Below are positions 8,106 to 13,863 of a DNA stretch of 20,088 nucleotides, in pieces. The position numbers and the translations under genes are program-made. The notes beneath the pieces were generated by a model. The model did no database searches. It was not told the origin of the DNA and saw nothing but the letters and a program-made list of their open reading frames with translations. Every line of letters starts with the position of its first letter. The stretch's first letter is position 1. This DNA comes from a virus: IMG/VR virus record IMGVR_UViG_3300030331_002953, positions 1-20,088 of that record. One strand, 5' to 3'.

Positions 8106-9194
8106 ATGGCCAGAAATAGAGTAATTTATCAATCAGAAGCCCTATTTGTAAGTGAAAATGCGTCCTCAGCGACAGCAGCAAAACACGAGCAAATCGAAAG
8201 GGTGCAAAGTGCAAACTTTAGCTACACAATTAACAGACAAGATGTCAACCAATTTGGAAATCTAGCAAGAATAGACTCCTTAGTTCTTGACCCTCCTACA
8301 GTCTCTGTTGATTTTTCGTATTATTTAACAGATGGAGCAAATGAAAGAGCTTTAGGATTTTATGTAAAAACTGGGGCAGTTGCACAAGTCAACTTCGCCT
8401 CTGGACATATGATTGGAAGCTCTGGAAAGAACATCTACATAGCAACAAGCCCAGAAGGTACAGACGTAAATAATGATGGAGCATTAAACGGTACTGATAC
8501 AGTTATTGGAATTGGTAACTCTTATGTTACTGATTACTCAGTAGATATGTCAGTAGGATCTCTTCCAACTGTTTCAATGACAATGGAAGGAGCAAATGTT
8601 AACTCATCTCTTAGTGGTGCAAACTTTTTAACTCCAGCAGTTGATCAAGAAGCAGGTACACCTTTAGGTTTAAGAGTCGCTCTCCCAACCCCAAATTCAG
8701 GGACTTCAACAGCTCTTACAGCTTTACGTCCAGGAGATATAACAGTAAGTTTAGATAACTTTGAAGGAGAAACTATAGCAGATCTAGTAGGAACTGATGG
8801 AGCGCACGTACAAAGCGTTTCTTTAAGCCTTCCTCTTTCAAGAAGTCCTTTAGATAGACTTGGTAGTAGATTCCCATTTGCTCGTGAAGTTGATTTCCCA
8901 ATCAATGTTACAATGTCTATAAGTGCAATTGTAAATGAAACTACTGCATACAACCTAGCAAACGGTTTACAATCAGGAGTTCAAACTGCAACTGTTACTC
9001 TTAAAGACGAAGATAGCGCAAATGCTATGGTTTGGACATTGAAAGGAGCGCAGGTTGACTCAGAAAGTTTCTCATCTGCGATAGGATCAAACCAAACTGT
9101 AGACCTTACACTGTCTGCACAAGTAGGTGGTCCATCAGATACTGATGCTGGATTATTTGCTAGTGGAGCTAGTAAGCATACGATATTTGTTTAA
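8106..9194 (+). CDS. Major tail tube protein
   Basis: This 362-residue protein is Ser/Thr/Ala/Gly/Asn-rich and nearly all beta, as expected for a tail tube subunit. The N-terminal part contains FSYTINRQDVNQFGNLARID and PPTVSVDFSYYLTDGANE, a pattern typical of tube proteins in which a strand precedes an N-Q-F-G loop. Residues 120-131 form a perfect EF-hand/dockerin-like loop (D, N, D, G, L, N, D at positions 1, 3, 5, 6, 8, 9, 12). The C-terminal half (from about 200) looks like a second beta domain. Codons appear better optimised than in the neck genes, as for an abundant protein. It is followed at once by a strong terminator. A major tail or decoration protein are alternatives, but the tube is favoured by position. 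Confidence 0.75.
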   Translation: MARNRVIYQSEALFVSENASSATAAKHEQIERVQSANFSYTINRQDVNQFGNLARIDSLVLDPPTVSVDFSYYLTDGANERALGFYVKTGAVAQVNFASGHMIGSSGKNIYIATSPEGTDVNNDGALNGTDTVIGIGNSYVTDYSVDMSVGSLPTVSMTMEGANVNSSLSGANFLTPAVDQEAGTPLGLRVALPTPNSGTSTALTALRPGDITVSLDNFEGETIADLVGTDGAHVQSVSLSLPLSRSPLDRLGSRFPFAREVDFPINVTMSISAIVNETTAYNLANGLQSGVQTATVTLKDEDSANAMVWTLKGAQVDSESFSSAIGSNQTVDLTLSAQVGGPSDTDAGLFASGASKHTIFV

Positions 9195-9207
9195 TATTTA
9201 ACAATAA

Positions 9208-9237
9208 CCCTCTCTCCGAAAGGGGAGAGGGGTTTTT
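9208..9237 (+). terminator. Intrinsic terminator after the tail tube gene
   Basis: The 5' arm CCCTCTCTCC (9208-9217), GAAA loop (9218-9221) and 3' arm GGGGAGAGGG (9222-9231) form ten base pairs with one G-U, followed by a further G and five T. It lies 13 bases after the tube stop codon. Its 3' arm is purine-rich and ends 12 bases before the ATG of the next gene, so it may also hold that gene's ribosome-binding site. Confidence 0.9.
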
Positions 9238-9243
9238 ACAAAG

Positions 9244-9474
9244 ATGAAAGAAAAATCTAAAATTAAAGCTAAGAAAGTAGTTAAAACTAATAAAGCTGAA
9301 GAGCCAAAAAAAGAAAAAGCGCCTCAGCCAAAAAGTAAACCTACTTCAAAAGCAAAAACCGCAGGTCAACTTTTGAAAGATTATGCAAAAGAATCCGCAG
9401 GTAAAGACGCTGCAACAAAAATCAAACTTAAAGTTAAGCTAAAAAAGAATTTAGCAGATCTTAAAAAGAAATAG
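9244..9474 (+). CDS. Lysine-rich histone-tail-like small protein
   Basis: This 76-residue protein has 27 lysines, no arginine, no cysteine and one tyrosine, with Ala, Pro, Ser and Thr making up much of the rest. The first 40 residues are PK/AK-rich and probably disordered; the remainder (AGQLLKDYAKESAGKDAATKIKLKVKLKKNLADL) may be helical. The composition resembles histone H1 tails and other nucleic-acid-compacting proteins. It lies between two terminators, so it depends on read-through of the first. The GGGGAGAGG in that hairpin is the only Shine-Dalgarno-like sequence before its ATG. Roles such as DNA condensation in the head or tail assembly are guesses; the composition is the only direct evidence. 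Confidence 0.65.
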   Translation: MKEKSKIKAKKVVKTNKAEEPKKEKAPQPKSKPTSKAKTAGQLLKDYAKESAGKDAATKIKLKVKLKKNLADLKKK

Positions 9475-9486
9475 TAAATTTTAAAT

Positions 9487-9515
9487 AAACCCCGTTGAAA
9501 GACGGGGTTTTTTTT
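9487..9515. terminator. Bidirectional terminator between convergent genes
   Basis: AAACCCCGTT (9487-9496), GAAA (9497-9500) and GACGGGGTTT (9501-9510) form a ten-pair stem with one G-U. On the plus strand it runs into a T tract up to 9515; on the minus strand it is followed by T-rich sequence (TTTATTTAAAA in that sense includes the arm). It lies between the rightward lysine-rich gene and the leftward connector gene, whose stop codon at 9514-9516 overlaps the T tract. Confidence 0.88.
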
Positions 9516-9993
9516 AACCATAATCAGCCAAGCCGCTTCCATCTATTCCTCCTAATTGTCTAGGCTCAGCTTGGTAAATATTATATTGTGCCGATAAACG
9601 CACTACGTTGTCCATAGAATCGCTTGCAAGTCCTCTATAGACCTTTGATACCTCATTGCGATTAACAAACGTTACAGAGCTTTCTCCGTCTTTTAAAGCT
9701 AATATGTTATCTCCACTAACGCTAGAGCTAACTATACCTCTTAAAGCATTTCTAGCTTCTTTAGTATAATAATTATATAAATATAACTCCTTCAGTATAG
9801 CCTGGGCTTCTATGTCAATTATACCATAGGTTCCAGTGGCATTAGATCCACTAAAGTCTGTATATATATGAGTGTTAAGTCTTCCTAAGTTTTCAAACAG
9901 CCAACCACTTACAGCGGCAACTGTTGCGATACCAGTATCGCCATCAAATTCTGTTTCAACAATTCCTGAAGCTAGATCTTCTAAAGCGCTCAT
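9514..9993 (-). CDS. Probable head-tail connector adaptor
   Basis: This 159-residue protein starts with MSALEDLASGIVETEF and continues with SGWLFENLGRLNTHIYTDFSG, EAQAILKELYLYNYYTKEARNALRG near residues 62-86, and a Gly/Asp-Ser segment with DGESSVTFVNRNEVSKVYRGL. The helical core with LYLYNYY and a following beta hairpin resembles the gp6/adaptor class of connector proteins that sit under the portal. It follows the capsid and 146-residue genes, fitting the head-to-neck order. A seven-pair hairpin lies three bases before its ATG and there is no accessible Shine-Dalgarno, suggesting coupling to the upstream gene. Its stop is inside the bidirectional terminator. Confidence 0.6.
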   Translation of the reverse strand: MSALEDLASGIVETEFDGDTGIATVAAVSGWLFENLGRLNTHIYTDFSGSNATGTYGIIDIEAQAILKELYLYNYYTKEARNALRGIVSSSVSGDNILALKDGESSVTFVNRNEVSKVYRGLASDSMDNVVRLSAQYNIYQAEPRQLGGIDGSGLADYG

Positions 9994-9996
9994 GTA

Positions 9997-10016
9997 AGGT
10001 ATTACACTAAATACCT
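9997..10016 (-). promoter_or_regulatory. Hairpin before the connector start, spanning the upstream stop
   Basis: AGGTATT and AATACCT pair perfectly over seven bases around a six-base loop that contains the TAG of the 146-residue gene. The stem ends three bases before the connector ATG (9993). The AGG in the left arm is the only Shine-Dalgarno-like element. A ribosome finishing the upstream gene would melt the stem, so translational coupling is likely. Confidence 0.5.
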
Positions 10017-10447
10017 AGATCTTGCAGCATTTTAATAGTGCTTGCATGAACTGGATTATTTGGATCTAATTCAGGCTGCTTCAAAGGATTTGGGATGATG
10101 TTTCGACGATTATTTCTGGTATGAGCTTTAAACTCTTTAAGTAAAGCTGTTTTTAATCTTGGTCTATCTAAATACGCATTTAAACCTGCTTTCTCGGCCA
10201 TTCTCATCATATCAGTTAGATTCATTGTTTTAAGTTTATCCTCAAATATTTCTAACTCATTTGTTCCAAAAGGGCTTAATTCTTTGACCCCAAGAATAAC
10301 CTCAAGCTCTCTAATTTTTTCTTTATAAGCTGCGGTATTTATTTCGCCTCTTTCTTTCATCTCTTGAATCTCTTCAATGATTCCTTTTTTTACAGGCTTT
10401 TCTTGTCCTGTAGTAACCTCGTCATATGGTTTTTCTTCTTTGCTCAT
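10007..10447 (-). CDS. Conserved-looking small head-module protein
   Basis: This 146-residue charged protein has a Lys/Glu-rich N-terminus, a coiled-coil stretch (IIEEIQEMKERGEINTAAYK and on, residues about 23-48), a core with SPFGTNELEIFEDKL and LTDMMRMAEKAG at about 58-90, and a basic segment RNNRRNIIPNPLKQPELDPN near 114-132. No catalytic motif is visible. It lies between capsid and connector genes, so a head-completion or assembly role is plausible. The ATG at 10447 has no Shine-Dalgarno; TATAAT sits only about six bases upstream (10459-10454), so leaderless-like initiation or read-through past the capsid terminator must supply expression. Confidence 0.6.
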   Translation of the reverse strand: MSKEEKPYDEVTTGQEKPVKKGIIEEIQEMKERGEINTAAYKEKIRELEVILGVKELSPFGTNELEIFEDKLKTMNLTDMMRMAEKAGLNAYLDRPRLKTALLKEFKAHTRNNRRNIIPNPLKQPELDPNNPVHASTIKMLQDLGI

Positions 10448-10449
10448 AT

Positions 10450-10461
10450 ATTTATTATATA
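10450..10461 (-). promoter_or_regulatory. Candidate -10 element near the 146-residue gene
   Basis: TATATAATAA is read on the minus strand at 10461-10452, the same ten bases as found upstream of the 95-residue gene (6119-6110). It is downstream of the capsid terminator, where a new promoter would be useful. No convincing -35 is seen, and the -10 is so close to the ATG that a conventional leader does not fit. Confidence 0.3.
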
Positions 10462-10482
10462 CACTAAAATAATAAATTAAAT

Positions 10483-10515
10483 AAAAAAAAAGGCCGCCCC
10501 TTTCGAGGCGACCTT
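10483..10515 (-). terminator. Intrinsic terminator after the major capsid gene
   Basis: Read on the minus strand, AAGGTCGCCTC (10515-10505), GAAA loop (10504-10501) and GGGGCGGCCTT (10500-10490) give eleven pairs with two G-U, followed by a long T tract to 10483. It lies 24 bases after the capsid stop. On the plus strand no T tract follows, so it acts only leftward. Confidence 0.92.
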
Positions 10516-10539
10516 CTTAAAATGGATTCGTATTAGAGA

Positions 10540-11676
10540 TTAATTAAATGCTCCAATAATCTTTCCAACAAGTACTCGGTTATCAAGAACTACGCGACCT
10601 TCGTCGATAGAACCGAAATATCCAATCTTGTTCTGGCGGATGCTGTACTGGTCATCAGCAATGAGATTAAACTCACTACCACTCTCAGCGTCAACAGCAA
10701 CTGCACGGATTAATGAGTCTTTTGTGCGATCAACACCTAGGACGAAATCGTCAGTTGTAGTGTCGAAAGTTATTGACCCACCTCCATCAGTATAAGTTGT
10801 ACTACCAGCAGCAGTATCAAACAAGGTGTTGAACTTTTGGTTTACTCCAAGCTCATTGATCTCCATAATTCCAAGACCGTAAAACTCAGGAAGACCTGCG
10901 TTACGGAACATTTCCATACGAAGTTCATCAGGGGCTGCAAGACCATCTGTACCACCTGGAGCAGTACCGTCTGCATCCTGAGAGTTAATGGCGTTATAAG
11001 CCATTGAGCGGATGTCTTGTACGACTTCTGGTGAACAAATAAGATCAGTTAAACCTCTAGTACGAGTTGTTGGTGTTCCACCGATGAATGAAGTATTGAT
11101 TCTCTTAGCAAGAGTAAGAAGATCATTCATGTCAGCGAGTGTAAACTTGCCAGCAACTTGGTTAGTTTGAACGTGCTTTTTGCTGTTTGTAGTAGCATTT
11201 GCTACAGCTGTCATAAGCAATGTAGCTGAAGTAGTTTCCTGCTTAATCAAGATTTCCTGTGCAACACGAGTGAAAGTCTTGCTTACAACGTCCATGCGGC
11301 TTTTAGCAGCGTAACGACGATCAAAACTTACAGCGCTATCAAGGCTATAAGTAGCAAGTTTCAACTCAGATGAAGTTGGAAGAACTTGGTTAGTTGGAAG
11401 ACCTCCAGCGTGGCTCTGGCTGTATACCTGAACATAGTCCTCATCGGAAATGTTGTAGTAAAGATCCAAAGGAATGCTTGGATTATCATCAGCATTGAAC
11501 TGAAGTGACTGGAACAAGTTGCTTACAGTTGGGGCTTGGTTAAGAACCTCTGCCAAAACTGGTCCGATAAACTCGGCTAGTGCAACCTGTGCCTCATATG
11601 CAACAGCTTTGTTGCGAGAAGCCATAGCTTTTACAAGCTCGACTTGCTCTGGTGTGCGTTTTAAAGTAATTTTCAT
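10540..11676 (-). CDS. Major capsid protein (HK97-like fold)
   Basis: This 378-residue protein follows portal, protease/scaffold and decoration genes and precedes a strong terminator, as expected for the main shell subunit. It begins with a short helical N-terminus (MKITLKRTPEQVELVKAMASRNK) rather than a long scaffolding domain, which fits a separate scaffold gene upstream. Residues about 75-140 include DEDYVQVYSQSHAGGLPTNQ and SFDRRYAAKSRMDVVSKTF, like the E-loop to spine-helix region of HK97-type shells; the A-domain-like C-terminal part has RNAGLPEFYGLGIMEINELG and ends FGSIDEGRVVLDNRVLVGKIIGA. GC content and codon use are visibly higher than in neighbours, indicating high expression. AGGAAGG lies about 12 bases before its ATG. 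Confidence 0.88.
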   Translation of the reverse strand: MKITLKRTPEQVELVKAMASRNKAVAYEAQVALAEFIGPVLAEVLNQAPTVSNLFQSLQFNADDNPSIPLDLYYNISDEDYVQVYSQSHAGGLPTNQVLPTSSELKLATYSLDSAVSFDRRYAAKSRMDVVSKTFTRVAQEILIKQETTSATLLMTAVANATTNSKKHVQTNQVAGKFTLADMNDLLTLAKRINTSFIGGTPTTRTRGLTDLICSPEVVQDIRSMAYNAINSQDADGTAPGGTDGLAAPDELRMEMFRNAGLPEFYGLGIMEINELGVNQKFNTLFDTAAGSTTYTDGGGSITFDTTTDDFVLGVDRTKDSLIRAVAVDAESGSEFNLIADDQYSIRQNKIGYFGSIDEGRVVLDNRVLVGKIIGAFN

Positions 11677-11706
11677 GGTGAAATTTTTCCTTCCTATAAA
11701 TTTAGG

Positions 11707-12345
11707 TTATTTAATTTGTAAGACGATGTAATCACCTAAGAACTGATCACTTGTTGGTCCTTGGTTGGTTCTAGAGCCAGTTCCAATAACGTGTCCAAAG
11801 TGTCCTGAAGTCCAATGTCCATGGTTTGACACAGCGCCAGTAACTTTTCCTGGGTTTGTGTAAGACATTTGAACAGGCGCTCCAATAGTATAGTCAGTAG
11901 CACTTCCGTCAAAACCACTAGAAGATAAAGTAAATATACCTTTAGTAGCAATAGGTACTGCTTGACCTGGGAGAACCGCTTGTAGTTCAGTTTGCTTAGT
12001 TGGGTTATAGAGAAGTTTCTCTCCGTTTTCGTCTTTCTTAGCTGTCTGGTTAAGCGTAATTCCTAGAGGCTGTTGTCCAGATGTTGCAGCGTTGACTTTA
12101 AGGTTAACTTCAGGGTACATCTCTGTAGTACCAAGAAACGGGAAGCTTGAGTCACCAAGATAACTGTTTGTTTGGTAAGTTACAGGATCATTATTGAAGT
12201 TACCATCTGTAATCGTAACGAATACTCCAGCATCGCCAGAGCCTACGTCCGTTGTGCTATCGAGAACTGAGTTGTTATCCAACGCATATAAGTTCACGAC
12301 ATCATGATCAGAGTATTGTCTGAATGGTAAAATTCTAATAGACAT
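11707..12345 (-). CDS. Putative head decoration protein
   Basis: This 212-residue protein lies between the scaffold and capsid genes, where decoration or cement proteins are often coded. It is beta-rich with many Gly, Ser, Thr, Asn and Asp: TNSYLGDSSFPFLGTTEMYPEVNLKVNAATSG near residues 58-90 and IGAPVQMSYTNPGKVTGAVSNHGHWTSGHFGHVIG near 150-190, a His/Gly-rich stretch that could bind metal. The C-terminus ends DYIVLQIK. Codons are richer in G and C than in the neck genes. There is no clear Shine-Dalgarno before the ATG at 12345, only an A-rich leader. It could also be a vertex or head-fibre protein; no named family is recognised. Confidence 0.55.
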   Translation of the reverse strand: MSIRILPFRQYSDHDVVNLYALDNNSVLDSTTDVGSGDAGVFVTITDGNFNNDPVTYQTNSYLGDSSFPFLGTTEMYPEVNLKVNAATSGQQPLGITLNQTAKKDENGEKLLYNPTKQTELQAVLPGQAVPIATKGIFTLSSSGFDGSATDYTIGAPVQMSYTNPGKVTGAVSNHGHWTSGHFGHVIGTGSRTNQGPTSDQFLGDYIVLQIK

Positions 12346-12357
12346 GATATGTTAATA

Positions 12358-12375
12358 TTGTTTGTTAGTTAGTTA
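12358..12375 (-). promoter_or_regulatory. Tandem TAAC triplet giving stops in all three frames
   Basis: On the minus strand the scaffold gene ends in three tandem TAAC units (12375-12364). The TAA triplets are four bases apart, so they stop translation in all three frames, about 20 bases before the next ATG. The A/C-rich sequence that follows has no Shine-Dalgarno. This may insulate the decoration gene from read-through. Confidence 0.55.
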
Positions 12376-13044
12376 TGAAATTTCAATGTTTTCACGCTTA
12401 AAAGCATCTCTGAATTTGTCAGCAAATGACTCTTCGTTTGATGCAACAGCCTCATTTACGTTTGGAAGACCAGCATCAACTTCTTCAGCTTCGTCAAGAG
12501 CCTTCTCAACCTCTACCTCTTCAGTAGATGCATTTGAAACTCTTTTAGAGACTTCATCATCGATACGAGACTGTATTTCCTCGTTAAATGCAGCTTGCGC
12601 TTCTTTATTTTTATGTTTCCAAAGAACTTCTAATTTACTAGCGAAAGAAGAAAATTTCTCATCTTCATCGATAGATCTAAGTTCATTTGCGAGAAATTCG
12701 CGGTCCTGATCATCAAGATCATATGTTTGATCAAGAGAATCCATTCTTTCGTTAAAGCGAGCTACTGCTTCTTCAGCCATCTTCTCGTTTTCAAAAACAG
12801 TGATGCGCTCATTGGCAGCACCAAGTTTTTCTTCGAGATCAGCTACAGAAGCTTTCAGATCCTCGTATTCTTTAGCGATTGCTGCTTTTTCTGACTTCGC
12901 CGCCTCAAGATCAGCACGATATTGCTCATCCCGCTCTTTAATAGCTTGAGAGAAGGTTTCCGTCATTGAAGCGGCAGCTTCCTTAGAAAATTTCTTTTCG
13001 TTAAGAAGCTCCTTTAATTCTGAAATAGTTTTTTCAATTTCCAT
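12373..13044 (-). CDS. Nested capsid scaffold protein (internal start of the protease gene)
   Basis: An in-frame ATG at 13044 (Met274 of the protease-scaffold ORF) is preceded by AAAGGA (13060-13055) at a ten-base spacing. It opens a 223-residue acidic coiled-coil protein (MEIEKTISELKELL onward). From this ATG the codon use shifts toward G and C, like the capsid gene, as expected for a protein needed in hundreds of copies. The layout matches lambda C/Nu3, where the scaffold is the C-terminal part of the protease gene. The start and bias are seen; separate synthesis is inferred. Confidence 0.65.
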   Translation of the reverse strand: MEIEKTISELKELLNEKKFSKEAAASMTETFSQAIKERDEQYRADLEAAKSEKAAIAKEYEDLKASVADLEEKLGAANERITVFENEKMAEEAVARFNERMDSLDQTYDLDDQDREFLANELRSIDEDEKFSSFASKLEVLWKHKNKEAQAAFNEEIQSRIDDEVSKRVSNASTEEVEVEKALDEAEEVDAGLPNVNEAVASNEESFADKFRDAFKRENIEIS

Positions 13045-13863
13045 GGCGTGTATATCCTTTGTGGTGTTTACATTTAAATTAATTTTTTGTGAAATATTAT
13101 CACGTTTATCGTTTATAAAAACTTTCTCTACTTCAGGTTTTTCTGAGTAAAGACCTTTAACATCAGCTGCTGGATTTAGAGTATAAGCAATACCTAAAGG
13201 ATATATATTACCTTTGATTAAACGATATATGCTTTCACCCTTGTCCGTTTTACCAGTGCCTCCATAACTCCTCAAAAAACCCTTCATTTCCTGTATTTTT
13301 TCAGGATCTGAAATAATTTTTGCGTCTTTTAATTCATCACTTCCTACTGCTAAAACGTAATCGCTAAAACCGATTTCCCAACTAGCTGAAACTTTTTTGT
13401 ATGAGCTGCTTTCTGGATCTAATGAGCTTTCTACTAAATTAGTAAAATTTTTATTAACAGATTTGTAAATAACAGCGCCCAGAGCAATATTAAATGGGGT
13501 GTCTTTATCTTTTACTTCTTCTGCACTTAATACTTCATTTGTGTCAAATGAGCTGAATCCAGCATCAACTATATGTCCTACAACCTTTCCTTTATCATGT
13601 TCGATGTTAGTTGGTTTGTGGACGAAATTTGGTGTGTATGCTATGGCAGTTTCAGTATCCATACCATCGCCATTTCTATTAAATTTATTTACAACAGCGG
13701 CATTAAATGCTACTCCTAGCAAATCAACATTACTTTTGTAGTCTATATCTTTAGGTACTAAAGGGGCTAAATTACTTAAAGATGCCTCAGAGATCAGAGA
13801 TGCCTCACTAATTTTACAGATAGATATTGGACAATCAAAAGTTGTTTTATATTTGTAATCCAT
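12373..13863 (-). CDS. Prohead protease with C-terminal scaffold
   Basis: This 496-residue protein has two parts. Residues 1-260 are a mixed alpha/beta domain with NRNGDGMDTETAIAYTPNF, HKPTNIEHDKGKVVGHI (H82, H89) and KKVSASWEIGF (S149, S151). The histidine-then-serine order and the spacing of about 60-67 residues agree with herpesvirus-assemblin-like phage prohead proteases; the exact catalytic residues are inferred. Residues 274-496 are an acidic coiled coil (LKELLNEKK, then Glu/Lys/Ala heptads and EVEVEKALDEAEEVDAG) typical of scaffolds. An internal start at Met274 probably also makes the scaffold alone. It begins at ATG 13863, overlapping the portal stop by one base (TAATG), with AAGGA nine bases upstream. 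Confidence 0.75.
   Translation of the reverse strand: MDYKYKTTFDCPISICKISEASLISEASLSNLAPLVPKDIDYKSNVDLLGVAFNAAVVNKFNRNGDGMDTETAIAYTPNFVHKPTNIEHDKGKVVGHIVDAGFSSFDTNEVLSAEEVKDKDTPFNIALGAVIYKSVNKNFTNLVESSLDPESSSYKKVSASWEIGFSDYVLAVGSDELKDAKIISDPEKIQEMKGFLRSYGGTGKTDKGESIYRLIKGNIYPLGIAYTLNPAADVKGLYSEKPEVEKVFINDKRDNISQKINLNVNTTKDIHAMEIEKTISELKELLNEKKFSKEAAASMTETFSQAIKERDEQYRADLEAAKSEKAAIAKEYEDLKASVADLEEKLGAANERITVFENEKMAEEAVARFNERMDSLDQTYDLDDQDREFLANELRSIDEDEKFSSFASKLEVLWKHKNKEAQAAFNEEIQSRIDDEVSKRVSNASTEEVEVEKALDEAEEVDAGLPNVNEAVASNEESFADKFRDAFKRENIEIS
13055..13060 (-). promoter_or_regulatory. Internal ribosome-binding site for the nested scaffold
   Basis: AAAGGA on the minus strand lies ten bases before the in-frame ATG at 13044. 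It is among the better Shine-Dalgarno sequences in the window and sits exactly where the protease domain gives way to the coiled coil. Confidence 0.6.

Noticed and set aside
8645-8953. Minus-strand 102-residue frame in the tail tube gene
   Set aside because: It is antisense to a well supported structural gene and has no ribosome-binding site.
9776-9783. TATAAATA on the plus strand inside the connector gene as a late promoter
   Set aside because: It falls in codons for a tyrosine-rich stretch and faces no plus-strand gene; a similar copy lies in the terminase gene near 17010. Both are best explained by AT-rich coding sequence.
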